Source of the DNA: Okapia johnstoni | Taxonomy: Eukaryota > Chordata > Mammalia > Artiodactyla > Giraffidae | Direction: 5' to 3' | NCBI GenBank assembly: GCA_024291935.2 | Contig: CM044311.1 | Span: 15,723,001 to 15,787,000, forward strand | Length of the DNA stretch: 64,000 nucleotides | Shown here: piece by piece, positions 32,164 through 43,371 of the stretch | Numbering within the stretch: position 1 is the stretch's first letter | Layout of the letters: every line of letters starts with the position of its first letter | Notes under the pieces: model-generated | The model's input: the letters and a program-made list of their open reading frames with translations, nothing else | Told to the model about the DNA's origin: nothing | Databases searched by the model: none | Position numbers and translations under genes: made by a program

Positions 32164-32787
32164 TTCGACATTTCTAATATGTACTACACTAACTCAGAAA
32201 GACCTCAGAATTGATGATTGTGGAGGGTAGTGGGAAGTAGAAGCACTCCAAGGTTCTCATTGGAGGCAGAAGGTGAGAAGGCAAGGAGTGAGGGTGATGA
32301 AGGTATTCTATGGGCCTCATCTTTCGTCTCATCCACATCCAGAAAGAAATAGAGATGAGATAGAACATCTTGGTGGAAGAAAATAATAGTTAGGAACATA
32401 GTTGACAGAGACTGTAGACTGAGGTCAAAACAACACGTAGCTACATGCTATTTACAAGAAAATAAAACCTCATTTAGGCAGTGTTAATGGCTGAAATTAA
32501 AGATTGAACAAAGAGATATGAGAAAATTCAAATAAAAAGGAGTGTTGAGTGGAACTTTGCAGATGTTTTGTTGTCTAGTCACAGCAAGATAAGAACAAGG
32601 ATAGAAGGTCTTCTTAATAGTGTGACTACAGGCTGAGTTGGGTCAGGGTGACCCACAAAACAAGAGTCTATTACTGTCTAAAAGTCAAGACAAGCCACAA
32701 TACTTGACGCAATTTGGACACTTTCTAATGAGCATCTGACCACTCAAGACCACTGTTCATAGCACCTATATAGCTTAGTTCCATGAA

Positions 32788-32981
32788 TGAAAGTGAAAGT
32801 CATCAGTTGTGTCCGACTCTCTGTGACCCCATGGACTGTACAGACTATGGAATTCTCCAGGCCAGAAAACTGGAATGGGTAGCCTTTCTTTTCTCCAGGG
32901 GATCTTCCCAACCCAGGGATCGAACCGGGGTCTCCTGCATTGCAGGCGGATTTTTTACCAACTGAACTATCAGGGAAGCCC
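32788..32981 (-). mobile_element. Bov-tA SINE (Bov-tA1-like)
   Basis: Antisense copy in the old L1; head accaactgaactatcaggga, body with gactgtacagactatggaat. Confidence 0.9.
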
Positions 32982-33559
32982 TTGTGACATGAATGCTGAC
33001 TAGTTAAATAGTATAAAGACTTACATGGATGGTAGTTCATAGAATCCTTTTGACAAAAGGAGTACATTCTTTGGCCATTCTTTGCAAGACCCAGAACATC
33101 TATTTTTCTGACACAAGTGCAATTTATTTTATGCAACAAATGGCAATATTGATGACAGATAAGGTCAAATTTAAAGTTAAATGCACTGAAGAAGTACATT
33201 ATGTAATAATAAAAGGACAGTCTATGAAGAGTATATTATGTTTATAAATCTGTTTGCACCAAATAACAGCTAACTATACAAAGCAAAGTATTTTATGAGT
33301 ATAGGAAAAATTTGAAAAAATACCGTTTTTCTGGGAGACAAAATACTTATCATCCATAGTTGGACAACTCTAATTAAAAACAAAAGAAGGACATACAAGA
33401 AAGAATGGTGCAATCAGTAAGCTTTATTTAATAGATGTGTGTTAAACCACACATCCTTCTAAGGGAGAATAAATATTTTTCACATGTTTACAGAATGTTT
33501 ACAAAATAGATCTTATTCCTATACTGGACTTGGTCTCAGAAAACTTAAATCATTTATTA

Positions 33560-34350
33560 TTATTTTTATTTTTTAACTCAAAGTTTTTTAATTAAAAATA
33601 TTTTTTTTGATTGTGAAACAAGTGAAGTGTTTATTAGGAGAAAAAAGAGTACATGTGAATAAGCACATGCTGGTGAACTCAGAGTCACACACCCAGAGAG
33701 AGTTGAGCACTCATGGGGCATTTCTTTCGGGTTTCCTCTGGCCAATAACCTTGCTTTACCTGGTTCTGAATCCATCTTTGGTTTATCTCAGGGTTGCCTA
33801 GAGTTGGACACGACTGAGCAGCTAACACGCAAGGCTCTCTCACACATATGCATCTCCTAGTCAAGATGGATTCTAGCGAAGAGGATTATGGATAGGTTGA
33901 CATCACTTACTGTGGGGTGGCGCTCACTCCCTTTTGACCTCAGAGGAGCCTTTCTGTACTGTGCAGTTGGGATGGTCTCTTTGACCTCAAGAAAGGGGAC
34001 TATGTGGCCTTTTTTATCTCTCATCTGGGCAGGGCTCCATGTCTTCTCCCTCCTGCTAGTGTCTTTGTCTCAGAGTATCTGTCCACTGGGCACAGACTCC
34101 AGCTGCTCAGCCTGGGGTCCATCCAATTCCTGCCTCAAATCCCCCTTGAGAGATGGAGACCCCAAGAAATCTACATTGGGAAGATGAAGGGTGAAGGTCT
34201 GTCTTTTGTAGCTGTTTCAGGCTGTCATGGAGCTTGTAGTCCTTACCTAGTAGGGGTCTTGGAGGTGTTGCTGTGTCCCATTAAGGGGTCTCAGGGTGAC
34301 TTCTTTTGTTATTTCAGTAGGATCTGCTGTGGGGAGTGGTCGGAATTTTT
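33560..34350 (-). repeat. Possible solo LTR of an endogenous retrovirus
   Basis: About 0.8 kb inserted between two consecutive parts of the old L1. Read on the minus strand it contains an AATAAA signal (33628-33634 region, plus-strand tttatt) about 25 bases before a tttcaca end, a CCAAT-like attggcc, and LTR-like GC-rich text. No gag, pol or env sequence is visible. The family is not identified and the boundaries are uncertain; the flanks hint at a short duplication (aaactta / aaacttc). Confidence 0.35.
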
Positions 34351-34367
34351 TAAACTTCAACAGTTTT

Positions 34368-34490
34368 ATTTATTATTTTTTGGCTACACCTCGAAGCATT
34401 GGGGATGTTAGTTCCCTGACCAGGGATTGAACCTGTACCTCCTGCAGTGGCAGCATGGAGTCTTACCCACTGGACCACCAGGAAAGTCCC
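34368..34490 (-). mobile_element. CHR SINE
   Basis: Antisense CHR (ctgaccagggattgaacctg; actggaccaccaggaaagtc) with a 17-bp TSD taaacttcaaYaRtttta (34351-34367 and 34491-34507). Confidence 0.92.
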
Positions 34491-35211
34491 TAAACTTCAA
34501 TAATTTTAAAGTAGAAATTTTGTAGTTCAAAATTCATGATCAGATTCAACAAAATTGAGAAATATAAGAAAAAAATTGGCCTAAAATGTCAGCTTCTTTG
34601 GAAATTGAAAAGCATACTTCTGGATAATCTTTGGCTCAAGTAAGATATTAAAAGTGAAATTACAAACTGTGTTGAAAAAGTGTAAAGGAGAACACTTCAC
34701 ATCTAAACCTTTGGAAGCTATCAAAATCTGTACTTGGGAAGATTTTTAGCTTTTAATGCCATCATTATTAAAGGAGAAACTCAAATAGATGAGATAATAA
34801 ACCATTTAAGTAATTAGAAAGAGAAAACCAAAATAAAGTAAAAGATGTGTTATAAGAAATGAAATCTGACATTAATGAACAACAAATAAAAATTAGAAAA
34901 AAGAATAAACAAATCCAAAAGAAAAAAATTAAAATACCCATAAAATAGATGAGCCCTTTGTAACCCTGCTTTAAGGGTTAGAAAATGAGTAAATATTAAG
35001 GACAAGAAACAAAAAATACAGATAGAGAATAAAATAAAATAACTATGATATAAAAATATAAGTAACACTAGTAGAATAATAAATTGGAAATACTTGGAAA
35101 AAAATAGAGGATTTCCTAACAAAATAAAAGTTAACAAAGCTGACCCAAGATTAAATTAAATTTTAGAGGTAATAAGAAAGACACCATGATCAGATGTTTT
35201 CAGACTCATCT

Positions 35212-35415
35212 TGCTCATGCTTCTGTGCTCAGGCATGTCTTACTCTGTAACCCCTTGGACTGTAGCCTACCAGGCTCCTCTGTCTACTGGATTTTCCATG
35301 CTAGCATGCTAGAGTGGGTTGCTATATCCCTCCTGACCCAGGGATCAAAACTGCATCTCTAACATCTCCTGCATTGAAAGTGGAGTCTTTACCGCTTGAG
35401 CCATTGGGGAAACCC
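35212..35415 (-). mobile_element. Bov-tA SINE, older copy
   Basis: Antisense copy, more diverged than most (tctactggattttccatgct; accgcttgagccattgggga). Confidence 0.85.
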
Positions 35416-35598
35416 AAGAGTTATTAAATCTTTAAAAAGCAGATTACTGCAGTATTATTTGAACTGTTGAAGGAAAGCTTTCAAATCCGTTCTATAAAGC
35501 CGAAATAACTCTCAGATGAACATGCTAAAGGTGGCCAATAAATAAAACCATAGATTGCTAAGGAATGTAGAAGGTAAATTTTTAACAAAATATTTATT

Positions 35599-35741
35599 TT
35601 TTTGGCCCCATCAAGTCTTAGCTGTGGCATGTGAACTCTTATTTGCAGCATGTGGGATCTAGTTCCCTGACCAGGGATGGAACCCGCCCCCCTGTATTGG
35701 AACCAAGGATCCTTAGCCACTGGACCACCAGGGGAGTCTCA
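35599..35741 (-). mobile_element. CHR SINE
   Basis: Antisense CHR: tttggccccatcaagtctta to actggaccaccaggggagtc. Confidence 0.85.
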
Positions 35742-36138
35742 GTAGAGGAATTCTTAATAAATTTTACAAAACAGTGTCTGCAATGCACTTTACAGAGCAG
35801 TTTCCCCATTCCAGATTTTTAAGAGTTTTTGAGTATCAGGAAATCTATCATCATAATTTATTCTATGAATACATCAAAGAAAAAAAGTAATTCTACCACT
35901 AGATGCTTAAAATGCATTTGTTAGAAATCATTAGTTATTTCTTGTAAAATTATCAAGGAAGATAGATTATGAAATAAGAAAATACAAAGACACTCAGCAA
36001 ATGCTTTAAATTTTAAAACACAAAAACTGTTTTAATTAAATTAGCTAGATAGGCATAGCACTACCACCATTATGCTTAACATTGTCTTGGAGGTGCTAGT
36101 GGATATAGAAGGTAAGAAAATAAAATAAATTATATTTT

Positions 36139-36275
36139 TGGAATTCCCTGGTGGTCCAGTGGTGAGGACCTGGTGCTTTCACTGCAGGGGGCCCAGGTTC
36201 AGTCTCTGGTCAGGGAGCTAAGATCCTCCAAGTTGCCCAGTGCAGCCAAGTAAAAAAAAAAAAAAAAAAAAAAAA
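36139..36275 (+). mobile_element. CHR SINE with A24 tail
   Basis: Sense CHR (ggaattccctggtggtccag; tctctggtcagggagctaag) with an uninterrupted run of 24 A at 36252-36275, indicating a fairly recent insertion. Confidence 0.93.
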
Positions 36276-36863
36276 GGATATAAACTTACTTTGAAAAAAA
36301 TTGATAAAATGATCTCTTTTTGATGATGATTTTGTATACCTAGAAAATTTAAGATGCTGTACTAAATATCACTAGATTTGAAGAGGACAACTTGGTAAGG
36401 GCATGGATACAAGATAAAATTTTTAAAAGGCAATAGTTTTTATATATTTTAACAAAATACTTAGAGAAATGGGAAAATTTTCCTATTTACAATCATTGAA
36501 AAATGTAAAATGCTTAAGAATTATTTGGATAAGATAGACACATTTTCTCTATAAGGGAAACGATAAAAACTTACTAAAAGAAATTGAGGAAGATTTGAAC
36601 AAATGGAAAGCATAGTTGTTGGACAAGAGTTGTTAATAACACAAACTTTAAGTACATACACCTAATAATAGTGTAAGCACAATGCACTGAAATTAGAATT
36701 GGTACTTTCTGGGAGGATGGTTGGTCAGAGAAGATTAAAGTCCATGTTGAAGAACAGATGCCCCAGAATAGCTAAGAAAATGTGCAAAGGGAGAATAGTG
36801 AGAGATCCTGAACATTTAATTAAGCTACTGCATCTTAGTCATGTTGTATTGGTAAAGGAATAG

Positions 36864-37179
36864 GAGATCCAACAAGTCCATCCTAAAGGAAATCAGTCCT
36901 GGGTGTTCATTGGAAGGACTAATGTTGAAGCTGAAACTCCAATATTTTGGCCACCTGATGTGAAGAGCTGACTCATTTGAAAAGACCCTGATGTTGGGAA
37001 AGATTGAGGGCAGGAGGAGAAGGGGACGGCAGAGGATGAGATGGTTAGATGGCATCACCGACTCAATGGATGTGAGTTTGGGTAAACTCCGGGAGTTGGT
37101 GATGGACAGGGAGGCCTGGCGTGCTGCGGTTCATGGGGTCGCCAAGAGTCAGACACGACTGAGCGACTGAACTGAACTG
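36864..37179 (+). mobile_element. BovB LINE 3' end
   Basis: 316-bp sense fragment with perfect TSD aaaggaatag (36854-36863 and 37180-37189) inside the L1 relic. Confidence 0.95.
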
Positions 37180-37380
37180 AAAGGAATAGAATAAACAGTG
37201 AAGAAAGAGTCCAACGTGGATGATAGTTATATATATTTCTGAAGTGGTAGGTCATTTTAGTGAGAAATCAAGTCAATCATTCAATAAATGATATTTGGAA
37301 AGTAGTTTACCTATTTGGAAGAAAGTGGGTCGCTATCTTATTCTACATTTAAATATAAATTTCAGATGGCTAAAAAGCTT

Positions 37381-37577
37381 GGTGGTCACTTAGTCGCTAA
37401 GTCATGTCTGCAGGGACGATAGCCCACCAGGCTCCTCTATCCATGGGATTTCCCAGGCAAGAATACTGGAGTGGGTTGCCATTCCCTTCTCCAGTGGATC
37501 TTCCTGAGCCTGGAATCGAACCTGCATCCCTGCACTGCAGGCAGATTCTTTACCAACTGAGCCACTAGGGAAACCCC
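37381..37577 (-). mobile_element. Bov-tA SINE (3' part of the composite)
   Basis: Antisense Bov-tA with intact tRNA-like head (tttccctagtggctcagttg on minus), a perfect B box ggttcgattcc and a small deletion in the tail (catgtctgcagggacgatag on plus). It has no TSD of its own against the tRNA part. Confidence 0.92.
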
Positions 37578-37593
37578 TGAAGATCACATGAAG

Positions 37594-37683
37594 TCCTTCC
37601 AGCGGGAGTTGAACCAGCCAACCTAAGGATTGCCACAGCTCACTCGCTATAGTCCTCCACTCTACCAACTGAGCTGTCTAAGG
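37594..37683 (-). tRNA. tRNA-Tyr pseudogene retaining its intron
   Basis: The minus strand starts CCTTAGACAGCTCAGTTGG and, after removal of a 16-nt intron, gives a 74-nt tRNA-Tyr-like molecule ending GGAAGGA. The D arm and A box (GCTCAGTTGG) are intact. The anticodon arm GAGGA-CTATAG-intron-A-TCCTT pairs, with the intron after position 37 as in vertebrate tRNA-Tyr. The anticodon is ATA instead of GTA. The acceptor stem has two mismatches and the T stem one; the B box GGTTCAACTCC has lost its CpG, and there is one extra variable-loop base. Several changes sit at CpG sites. No genomic CCA. Judged a non-functional retroposed copy of an unspliced pre-tRNA. Confidence 0.88.
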
Positions 37684-38458
37684 CCCCACTTCTTATTCTA
37701 CATTTAAATATAAATTCCAGATGGCTAAAAAGCTTACATTGTCAAAATATTAATAAAATCACTGAAGTCGTATAAGATGATCTAAAAACTAAATATGTAA
37801 AATCTATGCACTGAGGACCATTTTTTTTCCAGAAGCTATAGAAATCCAGAAGCTATAAAAGATGGCATGTTTAAATTTTATAGAAGCTAAGAACCTTGAT
37901 ATGACAAAAGATACTATCAAAACAATAGACAAGCATTCAATTTAGAATAAAATATTTATAACTGATTTGTCAGAACAGCTAAACATTTAACAAAAAGAGA
38001 AATGACTGAAAAATGGGCAATCCAAACTGGCCAATAAATTAATAGAAAGATTCTCAAATTCATTATTAGCAAGCAAAATTCAAATAAAAGTAAAACTAAA
38101 ATGTCATTTTACACCAGACTGACAAAACTGGAAAAGAACTATGTTACTATTACTGGTGATGACTTAGGGAATGGATTACTCTCATGGCTGGTAGAAATAT
38201 GAAGTGTTATAGGTTTTGGGAAATCCATCTGCCAACATCTATTAAATTTAAAAATATGTATACTTTTTGGCTCAGCAATTCCAGTTCATGGACTCTGTTC
38301 CATAGAAAAAAAAGACATCGATATATAAGGCTTTATGTTTATAGAGGCAAAAAAATTATTAGAAATAATGAATTAGTGCTAATCTCTTGAACTGTAGTGT
38401 CTTCCACAAGGTATTTCTGAGTGAGTAGAGCCAGATATACAAATTGTAGGGTTCCCTT

Positions 38459-38805
38459 CCTTTTTAAAATTTATTTTATATTGAAGTATAATTGAATTAC
38501 AAAGTTGTGTTAATTACTATTGTACAGTGAAATGACTCAATTATATAGACATGTACGTATATATGTATATATTCTTTTTCATTCTGATTTACCACAGGAT
38601 ATTGAATGTAGTTCCCTGTGCTATACAGTACGACCTTGCTGTTTATTCATTCTTTAAATGCCAATTTGCATCTATTAATCCCAGACTACCAGTCCAATCT
38701 TCTCCCCACATTCCCCCTTGGCAACCATCAGTCTACTCTTTATGTCTCTGATTCTGTTCCATAGATAGGTTCATTTGTATCATATCTACTTCTGTGAAAT
38801 AACCA
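38459..38805 (-). mobile_element. L1 3' end, antisense
   Basis: Old artiodactyl-type L1 3' UTR in reverse: tattgaagtataattgaatt, gttccctgtgctatacagta, tctgattctgttccatagat. Confidence 0.85.
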
Positions 38806-39890
38806 ACAATACTCATATATGTAGATGTATTTATATGTACATTTCTGTATAAAATTACATGGTCAGGGGTTATATGGAAAGTTAGGTTAATGTGAGAAGT
38901 AAAGAGACAGTAGCTAAAGAAAACTCTCTCTTTTCTGTTTACAAAGGATGAATACTGTTGAAGTTATTTTGAGTTGCGTTATATTGACCACGAATTAAAT
39001 TCCCACTGAGAGACTTTGACAGTTGAAGCATGTCAGATCAATCATTTTGGAAGCTACAGGTTTTGTGGTATTTGTGAATGAATATATATCGTGCACATGT
39101 ATGTTTATATTTTTTCCATGCTTGAATGTGTGAATCAATGAATGAGTGATTATCATTAACATAGTTATCTGTATGTAATGTGACACTTCTATGTTGAATC
39201 TTCTAATGATGGAAAAGTGAACTAAACCAAAGATTCAGAGTGTAAATATTTGTCACCTGGATGTGACTACTGGAGAGTTAATAGTTCTTAGGTGGAACAG
39301 AAAGTTTTGAGAGCGTTTTAACTCATATATAGTTCAGAACAATCTTTTCAATTAATATAGCACAGGTTCTCAGGTGTAATAGAATCCACCCTCGATTCAG
39401 TGATTCATGTGTGAGTTCACTACTATTATCACATTGTGTTCCAAAGAGCTCAAGTGTCCCAAAGTTTTTGCTTCTGGCTCTTATGACTAATTATTCCCAT
39501 CAGTGGTAACTGAGATTCTTAGAGCGTGAGAGAGGGAAAAGAGCAGGAAGACTCCAGGTATTGGGAACACACTCAAGACACCTCCTGATTGTCTCTTCCT
39601 CTCTTAACCTAGCCTTGTGATCCTATCACCTTTGGCTGAAACCACATCCTGAAACATGACTGCGCCTCTTTGTAGTGGCTCCAGAGTGTTTGTCTTACAA
39701 TGCGAGGTTTTGTGCCCCTTCCAGGGAAGGATACTTAAGTTCAGCCGTGATAATAAGGCAAAGTGACTCCAGGGAGAAATGCCCAGTGTCTGTGCCTTGC
39801 TATGTTGGGTTTATGCTGGGGAACTGAAAATCCAGAGCCTTAAGCACCATCCTTTTTGCTTTTAAGTTCTGGAAGTGCCGCATAATATAT
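38806..39890. other. Longest repeat-poor stretch
   Basis: About 1.1 kb in which I recognise no mobile element, gene or RNA. Its lack of obvious repeats makes it the best place here to look for conserved noncoding sequence. Confidence 0.45.
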
Positions 39891-40103
39891 TTGTTGTTGC
39901 TTAGTCGTTAAGTCATGTCTGACCCTTTTGTGACCCCATGGACTGTAGCCCGTCAGGCTCCTCTGTCCATTGAATTTCCCAAGTAAGAATACTGGATTGG
40001 ATTGTCATTTCCTTCTTCAAGGTATCTTCTTGACCCAGGGATTGAACACGCATCTTCTGCAGAGACAGGGGGGTTCTTTACCTCTGAGCCACCAGGGAAG
40101 CCC
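39891..40103 (-). mobile_element. Bov-tA SINE
   Basis: Antisense copy with a short (TTG)n tail, body gactgtagcccgtcaggctc, head ttacctctgagccaccaggg. Confidence 0.9.
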
Positions 40104-40217
40104 ATTTTCAAGAGTCTTGGCATGAACTTCAGAAAACAGAAAATATTAATGATTATTTTGAATAAATAGATTTCATACTAAGAAAGTCAGTAAATTAGTT
40201 GCCCCTACAGAATACCT

Positions 40218-40437
40218 GGGACTTTCCTGGTGGCTCAGAAGGTAAAGAATCCTCCTGCAATGTGGGAGACCTAGGTTTGATCCCTGGGTTGGGAAGATCC
40301 CCTGGAGAAGGGAATGGCAACCCACTCCAGTATTCTTGCCTGGAGAATTCCATGGACAGAGGAGCCTGGCAGGCTACAGTCCATGGGGTCGCAAAGAGTT
40401 GGATACGACTGAGCGACTTTCACTTTTCAGTTTCAAA
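40218..40437 (+). mobile_element. Bov-tA SINE
   Basis: Sense copy, low divergence (gactttcctggtggctcaga; gatccctgggttgggaagat). Short imperfect flanking repeat agaatacc / agagtacc. Confidence 0.92.
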
Positions 40438-41699
40438 GAGTACCCGACTAAAAGAATAATCCCCAAACAGGGAGAGGTTAATGGCACCTCTTCCACATTT
40501 CCACAGCAGAGTCAGAATTCTGTTACCTAGGAATTAGAGTTGCTCCTGTTCCCAAAGGAAGGCCTTTCCTCCCCCTGCTGATGGAAATGGTTTCTAGACA
40601 ATCATGCCAGGGAGAAGGGGTGAGGAGGAGGGAAGGGTTCTCTTCTAATATATGAACCCTCTTAAAAAGAAATTGTGTGGTTAATAAAAATTCCCCCTAG
40701 CAATTTGCTCATAAATTAAGCCCTGTTCCCTCTGCAAAGAAAAAAAAAATTAGTAAACAATTATACAATGCAGATCAAATTTAAAAAAGAATCTGAACAG
40801 TGTTTTTTTTTGTTTTCCACTAACTTGTGCACAGATAGTGAAAATGACATAGAATACTGAAAGCCATGGGCATGAATCTAACAATACTTGGCCTGTAGAT
40901 GTCAGGGACCAATTACTGTTTGGAGGGGTACTGATCTTTTTTTTTTTTGTAACTTTGAATTAACAACCTGCTGCTGTTTGTGTAAGCATGACATCATGTT
41001 TATTCCTTCTGTCCCCACAAATTGATTTCTACTAATATACTGACTACCAGTGGTCATTGGCTCATGGATCCATAAGTTGAGTCCAAAAGAAATCAGAAGA
41101 CAGTACACATTTTAAAAACTTTTTTCCCACTAATGGATGGAACATTCATTTTCCCTTCCCTTTCTGTCTTCTTCTCTCACCCCTTTCTATCTTCTACCCA
41201 CTCATTAAAAAAATACTTCGAAGGTATTTTCTCTTATAATTGTGTGGATGGATCATGCCCAGGATTCTTGGTTTCAAATACAGGATTTGACTCTGGCTAA
41301 CTTAGTTTTTTTTTTTTTTTTTAAATTAATAGACATATAAGGAGGACCAGGCTCTGGCGAGAATGCAGAGAAGCAAAGCCTGGCTTAGATCTGGGTGGAA
41401 GAAAGACCCATTCTCTGACTGGGAGCCGGCAGGTCTTCTGCCTCTTGGGTTTTTCCATATCGGGAGGTGGGACCTCCACCGGCCACCTCTCTAGGGGTTT
41501 ATTCCGAATGAGCAGAACATTTCATTACAGTGTGCAGTAGCTTCCCAATTTGGAAGGCAAAACAAAACAAAACCTTAAACATCAATGTTTTCCTCCACAT
41601 GTATTGTTTAGAACTGGCATAGCTATTGTGTTTGCTGAGCAGGTCCCAGAGTGTAGTAGGAGTTAGAACCACTTACACCCTCTATATCTCAGTGACACA
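40438..41699. other. Unrecognised stretch with T-runs
   Basis: T-runs at about 40803, 40937 and 41308. The GC-richer block 41345-41500 might be part of an old LTR but I cannot assign it. No gene seen. Confidence 0.4.
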
Positions 41700-41965
41700 T
41701 TAAGTGGGAAAGCAGCAGATTCGGTGTCTGGTGAGGGACCACTTTCTGGTTTATCGATGGCCACCTTCTCACGGTATTCTTACATGGCAGAGAGAGGTAG
41801 AGCAAGTTTGCATGTGTTTCTTCTTATAAAGGCACCAAACCCATCATGCAGGCTTCACCTTCATGACCTAATCACCTCCTAAAGGCTTCACCTCCCAATA
41901 CCATCACGTTAGGGTATTAAGGCTTCCACTTAGGAATTTGGGGGATACACAAACACGAATGTCCA
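41700..41965 (-). repeat. MLT1-type MaLR LTR fragment
   Basis: Antisense LTR text: gtgtctggtgagggaccact, catgacctaatcacctccta, cacctcccaataccatcacg, then aatttgggggatacacaaac. Confidence 0.72.
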
Positions 41966-42111
41966 CAGCACCTTGGATCTGGCGTCATGCAGATGTCACT
42001 CAAAAACTATTTGTTGAATGAGTGATTGCATGAGTGAGTCCTCTTGTTTCTTTGGCACTCTCTCCAAGATTATCCAGGAGATTTTCAGTCTTTTTCAGTG
42101 TGCTCTGAACT

Positions 42112-42376
42112 GTCTGCTGCTGCTGCTGCTAAGTCGCTTTGGTCGTGTCCGACTCTGTGACCCCATAGACGGAAGCCCACCAGGCTCCTCTGTCCCTGGG
42201 ATTCTCCAAGCAAGAACACTGGAGTGGGTTGCCATTTCCTTCTCCAATGCATGCATGCATGCTAAGTCGCTTCAGTAGTGTCTGACTCTGTGCGACCCCA
42301 TAGATGGTAGCCCACCAGGCGCCTCTGTCCATGGGATTCTCTAGGCAAGAATACTGGAGTCAGTTGCCATTTCCGT
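42112..42376 (-). mobile_element. Bov-A2 SINE dimer
   Basis: Antisense dimer starting with (CTG)n; linker holds a (catg)n expansion (tgcatgcatgcatgc). TSD ctctgaact at 42103-42111 and 42377-42385. Confidence 0.92.
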
Positions 42377-42495
42377 CTCTGAACTCTCACTCAGGCTCTA
42401 TGAGGGGGTCCTCCTCAGGTCCTTCTGTTTCATTTTATTGGAAAATTGGCTCATTCAGGAGAAATATACTTGAATTTAAAATATATATGTGTGTG

Positions 42496-42637
42496 TTAGT
42501 TGCTCAGTCTTGTCCAGCCCTTTTGTGACCCCATGGACTGTAGCCCAGCAGGCTCTGCTGTCCATGGAGTTCTCCAGGCAATGGGTCTTCAGCATTGCAG
42601 GCAGATTCTTTACAATCTGAGCCATCAGGGAAGCCCC
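42496..42637 (-). mobile_element. Bov-tA SINE with internal deletion
   Basis: Antisense copy in which the middle between ttctccaggcaatggg and cattgcaggcagattc is shortened by about 70 bases. Confidence 0.87.
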
Positions 42638-42660
42638 AATATGTATTATATATATATCTT

Positions 42661-42885
42661 TCTTTTTTTCCTTCTTTCTTTGGCTGTGTTAGGTCTTAGT
42701 TGTGGCACTTGGTATCTTCATTAAGGTGCACAGACCCTTTAACTGTGTTGCAAAGGCTCACTAGCTGTGGAATGGGAGAATTAGTTGCCTCTCAGCATAT
42801 GGGATCTTAGTTCCCCAATCAGGGATTGAATGCATGTCTTGCATTGCAAAGTGGATTCTTAACCTCTGGACTACCAGGGAAGTCC
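42661..42885 (-). mobile_element. CHR SINE, longer form
   Basis: Antisense: CT-rich tail, ttggctgtgttaggtcttag, ttccccaatcagggattgaa, ctggactaccagggaagtcc. Confidence 0.85.
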
Positions 42886-43244
42886 CTATACTTGCATTTT
42901 GAAGACCCTGGTTATATCTATTTCTTCTCAATCCATGAAGACTCAGCATGCTGTGGCATTCTTTTTTCCCATCCATTTAGACTGAATTTCATCACCATAC
43001 TGACTATTTTAAGTGTGACCAAGGAGATTATTTCCATGTAAGCAGCATTTAGCAAGGTATGCTTGGTCCCTGGGGAGTTGGGTTAGTTCAGCATTAGTTG
43101 GTGGATTCTTTATGCTGGTTTAGGTACTTTCCTTAAAGATGATCCTTGTTATGGTTGGAAAATGTTTTGTTTTCAATTTTTAAATATAATTTTTAAAAAG
43201 ATTTTTTGATGTGGACCATTTTTAAAGTCTTTGTTACAACACTG

Positions 43245-43371
43245 CTTCTGTTTTATGTTTTGGCTTTTTGGCCATGAGGCATAGGGGATCTTAACTCCCT
43301 GACCAGGGATCAAATCTGCACCCTCTGCAATAGAAGGTGAAGTTTTAACCAGTGGACCAACAGAGAAACCC
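43245..43371 (-). mobile_element. CHR SINE
   Basis: Antisense, diverged copy (gatcttaactccctgaccag; accagtggaccaacagagaa). Confidence 0.78.

Larger units (their letters stand above)
37337..37735 (-). mobile_element. Composite retroposon: pre-tRNA-Tyr plus Bov-tA
   Basis: Two copies of a 44-bp sequence (37337-37380 and 37692-37735, one mismatch) flank a 311-bp insert in the old L1. On the minus strand the insert reads: 8-nt leader (aagtgggg), tRNA-Tyr-like sequence with intron (37683-37594), 16-nt linker (37593-37578) and Bov-tA (37577-37381). All parts share one orientation and one TSD, and no run of four T separates tRNA from SINE. The simplest reading is a single Pol III read-through transcript copied by LINE machinery. 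An alternative is a later tandem or template-switch event. The 44-bp TSD is unusually long. Confidence 0.8.
32420..38410 (+). mobile_element. Ancient L1 ORF2 relic, heavily interrupted
   Basis: Degenerate sense L1 that can be followed in order: endonuclease-region text near 32435-32480 and 33140-33560 (aggtcaaatttaaagttaaa, attatgtaataataaaagga), then 34508-36680 with the connecting and RT region (gaaagctttcaaatccgttc), 36690-36863, 37180-37336, and the C-terminal part at 37736-38390 (tgggcaatccaaactggcca; cattttacaccagactgaca). No usable frame remains. Its gaps hold at least nine younger insertions, each listed separately. Confidence 0.7.

Noticed and set aside
32205..32399. Minus-strand frame of 64 codons rich in S, L and P
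   Set aside because: Unassigned sequence but no recognisable domain or splice signals; not enough to call an exon.
36600..36680. Possible separate gene in the A-rich frames near 34.5-36.7 kb
   Set aside because: The text follows L1 ORF2 in order, so the frames are decayed L1 and not a host gene.
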